A DNA stretch of 64,000 nt. Origin: Rosettibacter sp037481715. GTDB lineage: Bacteria > Bacteroidota > Ignavibacteria > Ignavibacteriales > Melioribacteraceae. Made by a program: the position numbers and the translations under genes. This document shows positions 27,674 to 36,078 of this stretch, piece by piece (position 1 is the first letter of the stretch; each line of letters opens with the position of its first letter). The notes under the pieces are model-generated. The model had not been told where the DNA came from. It made no database searches and was given only the letters and a program-made list of their open reading frames with translations. The DNA is taken from assembly GCA_037481715.1 (NCBI GenBank), contig JBBFLD010000001.1, positions 558,001 to 622,000 of the forward strand, in the 5' to 3' direction.

Positions 27674-30053
27674 ATCTTGTAGTTAAGCCGACAATTGAAT
27701 TAGTTGATTTCCCGGGAAATCTGAAAATTCTTGCTTGAAAAGCAAGATTAAGATTTCCAATTAATTTGTAATCAGCAATTAATTCCAATGCTTGTCTCTT
27801 ATAATCTCCGATGCTTGGACTTAAAGTAGCTGAAAGTGTTAGTTTATTCTCAAGTAATCTATACTTTGCACCTGCTGTTAATGTGAAATATTTAAATTGA
27901 GAATTCCCAATTTCTGTAGAGCTGTAAAGAATCTGGAACACAGAGTTCAAATTGCTCTCCCAGAAACTATTTAATGAAAATGAAATTGAATTAAAGCTTG
28001 CATCAAAATTTCTTGGACTTCTATCATCTCTTTTCTGAGTTGATAACGATAATGATGTATTGTGACGAACACCTAATTTCAAATCATATGAAAGAAGCAA
28101 AGTAAATCGATTTGTAATTTCATCAATAACATAATTATTGAAGAAAGTGTCAGTTACACTTAAGCCATTATTATTTTTCCTAAGATAATATCCAACTGTG
28201 ATATTTGGAAAATTTAATCTTGTAAATATTGAGGCAGTTGCACTGAATGTTTCATAAGTTGTTGTTGCAATTTTTGTTTTTTGAAGATTGTCTTCTAATT
28301 TTTCATAACCAATTGAAAGGAAGAATCTGTTATCGAACATTCTAATTCTATCAACAAAATTAAATCCTTTAACATCTGTCTGGATAAAAGGCTGGCCAAG
28401 TGAAAGATAATCATTTCCTCTGTAAACATAAGAAGCTTTCAAAGAATTATTAAAGTAGTTAAGACTTAAGGCTGCCTCACCTGCAAGAGATGCTAATTTT
28501 TGCGGGTTCAGTGGACCGATATATTGATTTACAGTAATAAATTTTCCAAGAACTTTTTTAATAGTTTTAATCTGGTCGGGGTCAATATCAAAAGCAGAAC
28601 CTTCTCCAAATATTGAATCAATTTTTGCATCTGATAGAGTTCCAGAAGAAATATCTTTATTAAAAATACTAAATGCTGCCTGCGAGGTAAACATTATATT
28701 CTGGTCGTCAAGTGCAAACATCAAATCTGTTCCAAATACAGCATTTTCTTGTGGACGAGAAGCAAACTCAACTGAATTTGGGTCATCTTTTGAATGCAAA
28801 TAAGTAAATCCCCATTGAAAATTTTCTCCGCTTCCAAATGATGGTCGAACTACAAAAATATTTCTTTTATATGTCCCAAATTTAACTTTACCATAAGGAT
28901 AACCATATTTACTTTCATTTATTGGAATAACATCATAAGCAAGTGGTGCATCTCCTTTTAAATAAGCTTGCAAAAGTGTTCCTTCAATTTTTCTTTCTGT
29001 TTCACCAAATGCAGTTTGAATATTAATTCCTCCTAAATTTAATGCTCCATTAAATCCTCTTACTCTTTTACCATTCATTATCAAATTGGGGAACTGAGGA
29101 TATGAATCACCTAATTGCAAATTCAATAAATCACCATTACGAATTGTAAATGTATAACGATTGTATGGCTGCAAATAATTTTTTTCTTCTGATGTAACAT
29201 ATAATTGTCCGCTAAACAACCATTCTCCTGATGTCAATATAGCTTCTGCACTTAAATTATTATACCATGTTGATGCCGAACTATAATTTTCATTTCTTGA
29301 TTCTGCTCTTAAGTTTCCATTTATATTCCATTTCCTTGCAATTTCTTCAACTGCTTTTTTGGTTACAATTGAAATGTTTCTCGCAGCAGAATAATATAGT
29401 TTCCCTTCGTTGTCATAAACTTCAATTCTCACTTCTGCTGAACCATATTTTAGATTGCTTATGTTCTCACCGCTTATAACTATCAAATCTTCTGCGATTA
29501 ACATATTTTGCGATATATCAATATCATTTAAAAAAACCCTTGTTTTTTTAATATCAACATTCGATGGTGCCCTTATGAAAGAAATTGTGATTAAAAAATT
29601 TTCCGGAGAAAGAATTTCTCCTTCTTCTGGACTAAGTATTAAAATTTCTTTTTCTTTTTCAGTTTGTCCTGCAATTGCCAATTGAAATGGTGAAGTTCCT
29701 TGTTCAATTCCTGCTGGATAAGTTTCAATTGTTCCATCTTTTAAATTAATTATGAAGTAATATTCAAGTGTTGGGGGTTTAACTTCATCAGCTGGTATTG
29801 TAATGGCTGCATTAATCCCGGTTATCTGCATTTCTTTTTTATTAAACTCATTTTGACCAAAAAATCGATAAGCTAATTGAATCGATGAAATATTTTCTCC
29901 AGAAACCAAGTCAACTGAAATATTAACTGGGTTGTTAATTTTAGCTTCACTGATTATAACATTTAATATGTAATTACTTTCCTGTGAATAAATAAAACTT
30001 GTTAACAGAAAGATGATTAATGTATTTATAGCAGCAAAAATTTTTTTGTTCAT
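27663..30053 (-). CDS. Probable outer-membrane beta-barrel protein of the cyclase cassette
   Basis: The protein has 796 residues with a signal peptide (1-23, ending FIYSQ). Residues about 24-230 look like two or three Ig-like beta domains (PVNISVDLVSGENISSIQLAY; ILSPEEGEILSPENFLITISF). From about 245 to the end there are many alternating amphipathic strands separated by short turns, ending IVGLTTRYVL, as in an outer-membrane barrel. I recognise no named family. A ribosome site AGGGG precedes the ATG. It lies between the FecR-domain gene (35 bases) and the CHASE2 cyclase (11-base overlap). It might export, anchor or sense something at the surface; that is inference. Confidence 0.7.
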   Translation of the reverse strand: MNKKIFAAINTLIIFLLTSFIYSQESNYILNVIISEAKINNPVNISVDLVSGENISSIQLAYRFFGQNEFNKKEMQITGINAAITIPADEVKPPTLEYYFIINLKDGTIETYPAGIEQGTSPFQLAIAGQTEKEKEILILSPEEGEILSPENFLITISFIRAPSNVDIKKTRVFLNDIDISQNMLIAEDLIVISGENISNLKYGSAEVRIEVYDNEGKLYYSAARNISIVTKKAVEEIARKWNINGNLRAESRNENYSSASTWYNNLSAEAILTSGEWLFSGQLYVTSEEKNYLQPYNRYTFTIRNGDLLNLQLGDSYPQFPNLIMNGKRVRGFNGALNLGGINIQTAFGETERKIEGTLLQAYLKGDAPLAYDVIPINESKYGYPYGKVKFGTYKRNIFVVRPSFGSGENFQWGFTYLHSKDDPNSVEFASRPQENAVFGTDLMFALDDQNIMFTSQAAFSIFNKDISSGTLSDAKIDSIFGEGSAFDIDPDQIKTIKKVLGKFITVNQYIGPLNPQKLASLAGEAALSLNYFNNSLKASYVYRGNDYLSLGQPFIQTDVKGFNFVDRIRMFDNRFFLSIGYEKLEDNLQKTKIATTTYETFSATASIFTRLNFPNITVGYYLRKNNNGLSVTDTFFNNYVIDEITNRFTLLLSYDLKLGVRHNTSLSLSTQKRDDRSPRNFDASFNSISFSLNSFWESNLNSVFQILYSSTEIGNSQFKYFTLTAGAKYRLLENKLTLSATLSPSIGDYKRQALELIADYKLIGNLNLAFQARIFRFPGKSTNSIVGLTTRYVL

Positions 30054-30088
30054 ACAAACCCCTGATAATTTGTAATAATTATTTACAA

Positions 30089-30808
30089 TTATTTTTCTGG
30101 AGCGTAATATTCAACTTCAACATTTCCTTGGTTAGTGCGGATTATCAGCTTTTTTACATTTGTTCTTTTTGTTTCTTCGGATTTATTTTTTTCTTCATCC
30201 GTTTGTTGGTGAAAATCAAAATTTCCATCGGAAGTAATAACAACTGTATTTCCTTCTGTTAATGTTCCTTCTCCACCTTGGGGTCCTAAAAAATTAAGCA
30301 ATGCCGTTCCAGAATCTAAAGACATAGTAAAAGTGCCCTCTTCAGTATATTCAATAAATCCACTTGTTCCCCTTATCGATGCTACCACTGTTGGAGTTGT
30401 AAATTTAAATTCTTCATCTTCCGATTGTTTTTTAACATCAAAGCCTATTAACCCTTTTTGAAGAAAAGCATTTTTATTCAGATTTTTATTTTTTTTCTCT
30501 CCATAAATATGAAGTATAGAATTTTCTCGAACACGTAATAAACCCGAGCCATCTGTAAAATGAATTAACGCCAGAGATTTCAAACCAGTTTTAATCTCAT
30601 TCCCATTGTAAAGTACCATTCCAATTACAGCTTTTTCCCAATCCGTTTGAGTTGATTTTCTATAATCAACTTCTTTATGAACTTTTTTTACAAATGCAAC
30701 TGAATTTTCGGGCTGGTTCGAATTTTTTTCTTTAATAAATGTTTTATCAAATGAAAAAGTTATTAACGTAGGTAATAATATAAAGAGTAGTAAAAGTTTG
30801 ATTCTCAT
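30089..30808 (-). CDS. FecR-domain periplasmic protein
   Basis: The protein has 239 residues with a hydrophobic signal sequence (1-20). A FecR-type beta domain occupies about 55-170: VLYNGNEIKTGLKSLALIHFTDGSGLLRVRENSILHIYG, then TPTVVASIRGTSGFIEYTEEGTFTMSLDSGTALL. The C-terminal part is charged (QTDEEKNKSEETKRTN). Unlike true FecR there is no N-terminal cytoplasmic anti-sigma domain and no sigma factor gene nearby, so it is a stand-alone periplasmic FecR-like protein. GGAGG precedes the ATG. It begins 20 bases after the Fn3-like gene ends. Confidence 0.82.
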   Translation of the reverse strand: MRIKLLLLFILLPTLITFSFDKTFIKEKNSNQPENSVAFVKKVHKEVDYRKSTQTDWEKAVIGMVLYNGNEIKTGLKSLALIHFTDGSGLLRVRENSILHIYGEKKNKNLNKNAFLQKGLIGFDVKKQSEDEEFKFTTPTVVASIRGTSGFIEYTEEGTFTMSLDSGTALLNFLGPQGGEGTLTEGNTVVITSDGNFDFHQQTDEEKNKSEETKRTNVKKLIIRTNQGNVEVEYYAPEK

Positions 30809-30828
30809 TTTAATATCCCTCCTAATAT

Positions 30829-31893
30829 TTATCTGCCAATTTGTTGTACACTAATTACAGAGGATAAATTTTGTTCAAGAAAGTTTAGTATTCTTATGAA
30901 GTCAGAGAAGACTAATGTATTCCCATTTTCATCTGTAAACTGAATCTGGTCAGCACTAATTTCCCCATTTTTCAATTTCATTATAAAAGCATCATCTACC
31001 TTTCCTGTTAAAAAATTAGCAAGTCGAATTAATTCTGGATTAATTTCTTTCTGTTCTGTACTCTGCATACTTTGATTTCCTGTTCTAAATACAACTGGTT
31101 TACTCATTAATTCTTCATAACCACCTGGACGATGAACAACTGCTTTTACAGCTAAAACAATTACAGTGTCTGCAATTAATTCTCTGTCCAAGTATTTTGT
31201 TAAATCAATATTTGTTTGCTTGCCAACATCTCTATTATTAACAAGAAGATTTCCTGAATTTAGAGCTTGTTCATCAGATTCATTTGGTTTTAGGTAGTTA
31301 GCCAGAACTTTATAACTTGTTGCTCCCAAAACCTCATCCCATGAAACCAATATTGAACCAATGTCCTGTACACTTTTATCAGGAGGAGAAGTTATGCTTG
31401 GCGGGGTTGGATTTAAAAATACTAATTGGTCTTCAGCCGAACTTAAATATCTTCCTTGTTTATCATAAAGATTAAATTTGATTTGAAATATGCCACTTGG
31501 CTTTCCTTTTTCTAATATTTCGTTTGTTAAATCAGAGTTATAAGAACTTTCTTCAAGTTGAATGTCACTAATTTTACCAATTTCATCATTGTAAAATGTT
31601 CTTGCAGTGAAAGGTTTTGTCTTAAACCTACCCACTTGCTGGAAACCTGATGCCCTATCTCTCAACCAGAAAAATATTCCTTCTACAACTACTTCCATTC
31701 CAGGAGGATTTATAATTACCTGGAGCATTCTTGGTTGATTTTCGAGATTCTCTTCAACCGCAAAAGCTGCAAAATCAATTGTTGATAAATCACCAAAAAT
31801 GTTCAATGTAATTGTAGCATTTTGAGCTTTGAGAGAATTAATATCTAAAATAATAATCAATAAAAAAGTAAAAAGTATATTAACAATCCGCAT
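30829..31893 (-). CDS. Secreted protein with a fibronectin-III-like domain
   Basis: The protein has 354 residues with a signal peptide (1-23, ending SLKAQ). An N-terminal beta domain (about 25-165) is followed by a fibronectin-type-III-like module (about 168-275: PPSITSPPDKSVQDIGSILVSWDEVLGATSYKVLANYL, given here in its key parts PPSI, VSWDEV and ATSYKV). A helical tail ends the chain. No enzyme motif is seen. AGGAGG precedes the ATG, and a candidate promoter lies just upstream, so it opens the FecR/barrel/cyclase cassette. Function unknown; likely periplasmic or surface-exposed. Confidence 0.7.
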   Translation of the reverse strand: MRIVNILFTFLLIIILDINSLKAQNATITLNIFGDLSTIDFAAFAVEENLENQPRMLQVIINPPGMEVVVEGIFFWLRDRASGFQQVGRFKTKPFTARTFYNDEIGKISDIQLEESSYNSDLTNEILEKGKPSGIFQIKFNLYDKQGRYLSSAEDQLVFLNPTPPSITSPPDKSVQDIGSILVSWDEVLGATSYKVLANYLKPNESDEQALNSGNLLVNNRDVGKQTNIDLTKYLDRELIADTVIVLAVKAVVHRPGGYEELMSKPVVFRTGNQSMQSTEQKEINPELIRLANFLTGKVDDAFIMKLKNGEISADQIQFTDENGNTLVFSDFIRILNFLEQNLSSVISVQQIGR

Positions 31894-31947
31894 AGTTTCC
31901 TCCTATGATTAATTAAATCGAAAACGAGAGAAGAATTGGTTTATTAA

Positions 31948-31976
31948 AAAGTAATTATTTATTAGGATTAACTCAA
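31948..31976 (-). promoter_or_regulatory. Candidate promoter of the CHASE2/FecR cassette
   Basis: Minus-strand TTGAGT (31971-31976), 17-base spacer, TACTTT (31948-31953), about 50 bases before the first gene. I found no TGTGA-type CRP palindrome beside it. Confidence 0.4.
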
Positions 31977-32116
31977 GAATAATTTGTAAATTCTTAATTA
32001 AGAAATGATTTGAAAAGGGAAGTTTACAAAAATAAATAGCAGGAATTTTTAGAATAGACTAAAGCACTTTTAAATTGATTTTATTTAATCTCTCTTTGAG
32101 TATTTAACTTTAGTTT

Positions 32117-32440
32117 TTAATTTACCTTTTGTTCCTTATCAGGATTAATAAACCCAAATTGTGGAGCAGGCTGCAAGTCAATATTTATTTCTCCAAAACG
32201 AGCTTCATATTTTTCAATGTTATCTTTCAATGCTCTCATTAACATTTTTGCATGTTGCGGTGTAGTAATGATTCTTGCCAGTACTTTAGCTTTAGGCACA
32301 CCCGGAACTACTCGAGTAAAATCAATTATAAATTCTGCAGGTGAATGAGTAATTATTGCCAAATTAGAATAAATTCCTTCGGCTTCTTTTTCTCCAAGTT
32401 CAATATTTATTTGCTGTGGTTTTATTTCATCGTGTTCCAT
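32117..32440 (-). CDS. DUF3467 family protein
   Basis: The protein has 107 residues, cytoplasmic. It carries the family pattern: EAEGIYSNLAIITHSPAEFIIDFTRVVPG, then KVLARIITTPQHAKMLMRALKDNIEKYEARFGEI. These small proteins are common in Bacteroidota and related phyla and have no established function. GCGAGG precedes the ATG. It follows the TPR gene's terminator, so it must rely on read-through or its own weak promoter. Confidence 0.85.
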   Translation of the reverse strand: MEHDEIKPQQINIELGEKEAEGIYSNLAIITHSPAEFIIDFTRVVPGVPKAKVLARIITTPQHAKMLMRALKDNIEKYEARFGEINIDLQPAPQFGFINPDKEQKVN

Positions 32441-32467
32441 TTTATCCTCGCTATTCTGAATTTATAC

Positions 32468-32498
32468 AAAAAAATGCCCGCACAAATATGCGGGCATT
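32468..32498 (-). terminator. Rho-independent terminator of the TPR gene
   Basis: Perfect 9-bp stem ATGCCCGCA/TGCGGGCAT (32474-32482 against 32489-32497), six-base loop, seven T on the minus strand. It lies directly after the TPR gene stop at 32504. Confidence 0.9.
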
Positions 32499-32503
32499 AA
32501 AAA

Positions 32504-33667
32504 TTATTTTCTGTATTGGTCTGCTTTATTGAAAGCTTCTTCTGATTTTTCTTTCATACCAAGATTTGCATAAACTTTACCAAGAAGTTCCCAGATAGTA
32601 GGTTCTTTTGGATTTACTGCTAAATATTTTTCGAGATAAGGAATTGCAGCATTAAATTTTTCTTTATAAGCATCAGAAACTTCGCCTTTCTCTTCCATTT
32701 CTTCTCTAATCTTTGCACCCCAACGAATGTAAGTTACTGCCAGATTATAAACCGCATTTGTGTAATCAGGGTCGATTTCTATTGCGGCTTTAAATTGTTT
32801 TTCAGCTTCTGGATAATTATCTGCGTTCAATAAAAGTACACCATAATTATATCTGTAAAATTTATTATTTGGTTCTTTTTCAACACCTTCCCTGAAAGCA
32901 CTCATAGCTACATCTAACTTATTAGCAGCAATGTAAGCATTTGATATTCTCAATAAAATTTCTCCATCATCAGGATATTTTGTTCTTCCTTTTTCAAGAA
33001 CTTCAATTGCTTTATTGAAATTTTCAAATGCTTGAACACTATCTGTAGGATTTTTTGAAACTTGATAATTATCCATTAATTGATTTCCTTTCTCGGTATA
33101 AATTTGTCCAAGCATTGCAAAAGCTTCTGGTGATGTTCCAATGTTTACTAATTTTTCAAGAGGAGTTATTGCATCATCGATTCTATTGAGATTAATATAA
33201 GTATAAACAAGATTGAGATATCCACCAGCAGAATCTGGCTCGCACATAATTGAGTAATTAAAACTTTCAGCTGCCTTTTCAAAGTTAAGTTTTATTGAAT
33301 CCTGATTAGAAGTTTGTGTAGCTTTGTTGAAAAAGCTTACTCCCTTATTAAAATTTGTTGCCCAATAATATTTTTTTGATTCAAGAATTGATTGCTCGAA
33401 TTTCTTACTTATCGATAATGATTTATCAAAAGCTTCGAGCATTTTTGGAATATCTCCTTCTTCACCGTAGAGATAACCCAATAGATACCAGCCTTCATCA
33501 CTGTTTGGATTTTTTTGAACTTCTTTTAATAAAGTTTCTTTAGCTTTTTCGTATTGCTTTTGATTGATATAAAGTTTTGCACCTGTTAATTCAGCGGATG
33601 CACATTGGAATGCGGTAATTCCTAAGACCATTCCTAAAATACTTAAATAAATAAGTGCTTGTTTCAT
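32504..33667 (-). CDS. Exported TPR-repeat protein
   Basis: The protein has 387 residues. The N-terminal signal is followed by CASA; cleavage there by signal peptidase I is more likely than lipidation of Cys22, because Gln precedes that Cys. At least seven TPR units follow from residue 27 to the end, for example SDEGWYLLGYLYGEEGDIPKMLEAF, AGGYLNLVYTYINLNRIDDAI and PTIWELLGKVYANLGMKEKSEEAF. TPR arrays bind partner proteins; the partner is unknown. AGGAGAATC precedes the ATG, a promoter lies about 50 bases upstream, and a strong terminator follows, so it is probably a single-gene unit. Confidence 0.85.
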   Translation of the reverse strand: MKQALIYLSILGMVLGITAFQCASAELTGAKLYINQKQYEKAKETLLKEVQKNPNSDEGWYLLGYLYGEEGDIPKMLEAFDKSLSISKKFEQSILESKKYYWATNFNKGVSFFNKATQTSNQDSIKLNFEKAAESFNYSIMCEPDSAGGYLNLVYTYINLNRIDDAITPLEKLVNIGTSPEAFAMLGQIYTEKGNQLMDNYQVSKNPTDSVQAFENFNKAIEVLEKGRTKYPDDGEILLRISNAYIAANKLDVAMSAFREGVEKEPNNKFYRYNYGVLLLNADNYPEAEKQFKAAIEIDPDYTNAVYNLAVTYIRWGAKIREEMEEKGEVSDAYKEKFNAAIPYLEKYLAVNPKEPTIWELLGKVYANLGMKEKSEEAFNKADQYRK

Positions 33668-33709
33668 TGATTCTCCTAAATTTAAAAATATGTTAAAATA
33701 TGTATCGAA

Positions 33710-33738
33710 AAATAACCAATTTCATTTTCGCAAGTCAA
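33710..33738 (-). promoter_or_regulatory. Candidate promoter of the TPR gene
   Basis: Minus-strand TTGACT (33733-33738), 17-base spacer, TTATTT (33710-33715), about 45 bases before the start codon and just after the frr terminator. Confidence 0.5.
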
Positions 33739-33749
33739 GGATAACAAAT

Positions 33750-33774
33750 AAAAAACCCTGGATAAATCCAGGGT
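33750..33774 (-). terminator. Rho-independent terminator after frr
   Basis: Perfect 8-bp stem ACCCTGGA/TCCAGGGT (33755-33762 against 33767-33774), four-base loop and a six-T run on the minus strand, 27 bases after the frr stop. It closes the translation-gene block. Confidence 0.88.
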
Positions 33775-33800
33775 ACAAAATTTTCATAATAAATTTTTTA

Positions 33801-34361
33801 TCAGACTTCCATTATTTCCTTCTCTTTATGCTTAATTAATTCATCAATCTTTGCTATATGGTCATCTGTAATTTTTTGAACTTCTTTTTCAGCTTCTTTG
33901 AGTTCATCTTCTGTCAGTTCTTTATTCTTTTCCATTTTTTTAAGATGGTCATTTGCATCTCTTCTTACATTTCTTAATGCTATTTTTGCATCTTCACCAA
34001 ATTTTTTCACAAGTTTAACAAGCTCTTTTCTGCGTTCCTCTGTTAAAGGAGGTATTGGAATTTTAATGTTTGTCCCATCGCTGACTGGATTTAAGCCAAG
34101 TTCAGATGTAAGAATTGCTTTTTCAATTACACTTACCATACTTTTATCCCAAGGAGTTACTGAAAGAGTGTGAGCATCAAGCACTGATACATTTCCTACT
34201 TGATTTAATGGGGTCATTTTTCCATAATAATCCACTTTAATACCATCTAAAAGTGCAGTTGTTGCTTTTCCTGTTCTTATTTTTGCAATTTCATTTCTAA
34301 ATGCTTCTATTGTTTTGTCCATTCTTTGTTTGGCATCTTTAATAACTTGATTGTTTATCAT
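33801..34361 (-). CDS. frr: Ribosome recycling factor
   Basis: The protein has 186 residues, the normal size. With EF-G it splits post-termination ribosomes. The family pattern is intact: MDKTIEAFRNEIAKIRTGKATTALLDGIKVDYYG near the N-terminus (key part IRTGKATTALLD), the PLNQVGNVSV loop, then the long helices ending ITDDHIAKIDELIKHKEKEIMEV. GTGAGG precedes the ATG. It follows pyrH by 24 bases in the conserved order tsf-pyrH-frr. Confidence 0.97.
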   Translation of the reverse strand: MINNQVIKDAKQRMDKTIEAFRNEIAKIRTGKATTALLDGIKVDYYGKMTPLNQVGNVSVLDAHTLSVTPWDKSMVSVIEKAILTSELGLNPVSDGTNIKIPIPPLTEERRKELVKLVKKFGEDAKIALRNVRRDANDHLKKMEKNKELTEDELKEAEKEVQKITDDHIAKIDELIKHKEKEIMEV

Positions 34362-34385
34362 GGCTGCCTCACTTTTTGGAATTAA

Positions 34386-35120
34386 TTAGACTTTTGAAGT
34401 AAAATTGCCAACCGATGTTCCCACATTCTCTCCTGTAACGACTTTTAATAAGTTATCAGGAACATCCATATTAAATACAACAATTGGAAGATTATTTTCT
34501 TGACACATACTAATTGCAGTAAGATCCATAACTCTAAGATTCATTTTAAGAACATCAAGGTAGGAAATCTGTTCAAACATATTTGCATTTGGATTTTTTT
34601 CAGGGTCAGAATCAAATACACCATTTACTCTAGTCCCTTTGAAAATTGCATCTGCTTCAATTTCAACAGCTCTTAATGTTGCGGCTGTATCAGTACTAAA
34701 ATATGGATGACCTGTTCCAGCCCCAAAAATAACAACTCTGCCTTTTTCAAGATGTCGAATTGCTCTTCTTCTGATATATGGTTCTGCAACTTCTTCCATT
34801 TTAATTGCGGACATTAGTCTTGTAAATATTCCTTTACGCTCAAGAGCATTTTGCAAAGCCAGTGAATTGATGATTGTAGCAAGCATACCCATCTGATCGC
34901 CGGTAACTCTATCAATCCCTTGAGAAGCAGCATTTAATCCTCTGTATATATTTCCACCGCCAATTACAATTCCAATTTGAACACCGAGGTCGTGAACCTT
35001 TTTTATTTCATCAGCAAAATAATTAAGAACTTTAGGGTCAATACCAAAGGATTGGTCTCCCATTAAAGATTCACCACTAAGTTTAAGAAGTATTCTTTTA
35101 TACTTGAGGTTAGAATGCAT
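34386..35120 (-). CDS. pyrH: Uridylate kinase
   Basis: The protein has 244 residues. It phosphorylates UMP to UDP with ATP. Amino-acid-kinase motifs are present: RILLKLSGESLMGD, IGIVIGGGNIYRG, GAGTGHPYFSTDTAATLRA and the acidic EADAIFKGTRVNGVFDSDP stretch. It lies between tsf and frr as in many bacteria. Just upstream is the tsf terminator, so it needs read-through or its own promoter. The ATG lacks an obvious ribosome site (an A-rich tract precedes it). Confidence 0.97.
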   Translation of the reverse strand: MHSNLKYKRILLKLSGESLMGDQSFGIDPKVLNYFADEIKKVHDLGVQIGIVIGGGNIYRGLNAASQGIDRVTGDQMGMLATIINSLALQNALERKGIFTRLMSAIKMEEVAEPYIRRRAIRHLEKGRVVIFGAGTGHPYFSTDTAATLRAVEIEADAIFKGTRVNGVFDSDPEKNPNANMFEQISYLDVLKMNLRVMDLTAISMCQENNLPIVVFNMDVPDNLLKVVTGENVGTSVGNFTSKV

Positions 35121-35152
35121 AAGATTTTTTTTGAATTATTGCAAGCCAATAT

Positions 35153-35187
35153 AAAAAAAAAGGTCTTATTAAGAAATAAGACCTTTT
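35153..35187 (-). terminator. Rho-independent terminator after tsf
   Basis: A 13-bp stem, AAAAGGTCTTATT/AATAAGACCTTTT (35158-35170 against 35175-35187), a four-base loop and T-rich tail on the minus strand, right after the tsf stop. Its AT-rich base and position before pyrH suggest partial termination within the operon. Confidence 0.82.
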
Positions 35188-35192
35188 ATAAA

Positions 35193-36062
35193 TTACTTCT
35201 TTTCGTCGCTTAAGTGAAAGCGTTTGAATCTTACTAGTTTTACCTGCGAATTATTTTTCTTATTAAATTCTTCTATCAGGTTTCCAACTTTTTTGGTATT
35301 ATCCTTAACAAAAATCTGTTCTATCAGACAATTTTCTTCATAGAACTTATTCAACTTGCCCATAGCAATTTTTTCAAGAACCTGTTCAGGTTTTCCTTCT
35401 TTGCGAGCAAGTTCTTTATAAATTTCGAGTTCTTTTTCGATAACGGATTTATCAACTTCTTCTCTATAAATTGTAATTGGTCTCATTGCTGCAATTTGCA
35501 TTGCAATATCTTTCAGTATCGGTTGAAGCTCTGAAGCTTTATCTTGAGGCACATTTTCAGAAGATACAAGAACACCAAGCTTTGAGCCGTGATGTATATA
35601 ATCTACAATCAAACCATTTTCGACATTTTCAAAAGCAAATCTGGATATTTCAATTTTCTCACCAATTTTTCCTATCAAAGCATTGAGTTCATCCTGAACA
35701 TTTTTGCCATTCATCGATAATTGAAGCAATGAGTTTACATCTGCAGGTTTATTTTGAACAAGTGTATCGAGAACAAAATTAGCGAAATTTACAAAGTCTT
35801 CACTTTTTGCAACAAAATCTGTTTCACAATTAATTTCAACAATTACTGCAGAACTTCCATTATTAAAAACACGAGTTAATATCAAGCCTTCGTTGGCAGC
35901 TTTTTCAGCTCTTTTTGCTGCAACGGCGGCTCCTTTTTTTCTGAGTAATTCTATTGCTTTTTGAAAATCTCCATTAGCTTCTTCAAGAGCTTTTTTGCAG
36001 TCAACCATTCCTGCGCCGGTTTTGTCTCTTAGTTCCTTTACTTGAGTTGCACTTATTGCCAT
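35193..36062 (-). CDS. tsf: Elongation factor Ts
   Basis: The protein has 289 residues. It exchanges GDP on EF-Tu. The N-terminal UBA-like module with TQVKELRDKTGAGMVDCKKALEEA and the VEINCETDFVAKSEDF motif are diagnostic. The dimerisation-core region follows. GGAG precedes the ATG. It starts 16 bases after rpsB in the usual rpsB-tsf pair. Confidence 0.97.
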   Translation of the reverse strand: MAISATQVKELRDKTGAGMVDCKKALEEANGDFQKAIELLRKKGAAVAAKRAEKAANEGLILTRVFNNGSSAVIVEINCETDFVAKSEDFVNFANFVLDTLVQNKPADVNSLLQLSMNGKNVQDELNALIGKIGEKIEISRFAFENVENGLIVDYIHHGSKLGVLVSSENVPQDKASELQPILKDIAMQIAAMRPITIYREEVDKSVIEKELEIYKELARKEGKPEQVLEKIAMGKLNKFYEENCLIEQIFVKDNTKKVGNLIEEFNKKNNSQVKLVRFKRFHLSDEKK

Positions 36063-36078
36063 AATCTATTCTCCGATT

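Noticed and set aside
30089..30808. FecR-type iron-siderophore signalling (sigma factor/anti-sigma/receptor)
   Set aside because: No ECF sigma factor gene nearby, no anti-sigma domain in the protein, and the TonB receptor is 26 kb away with no N-terminal signalling domain.
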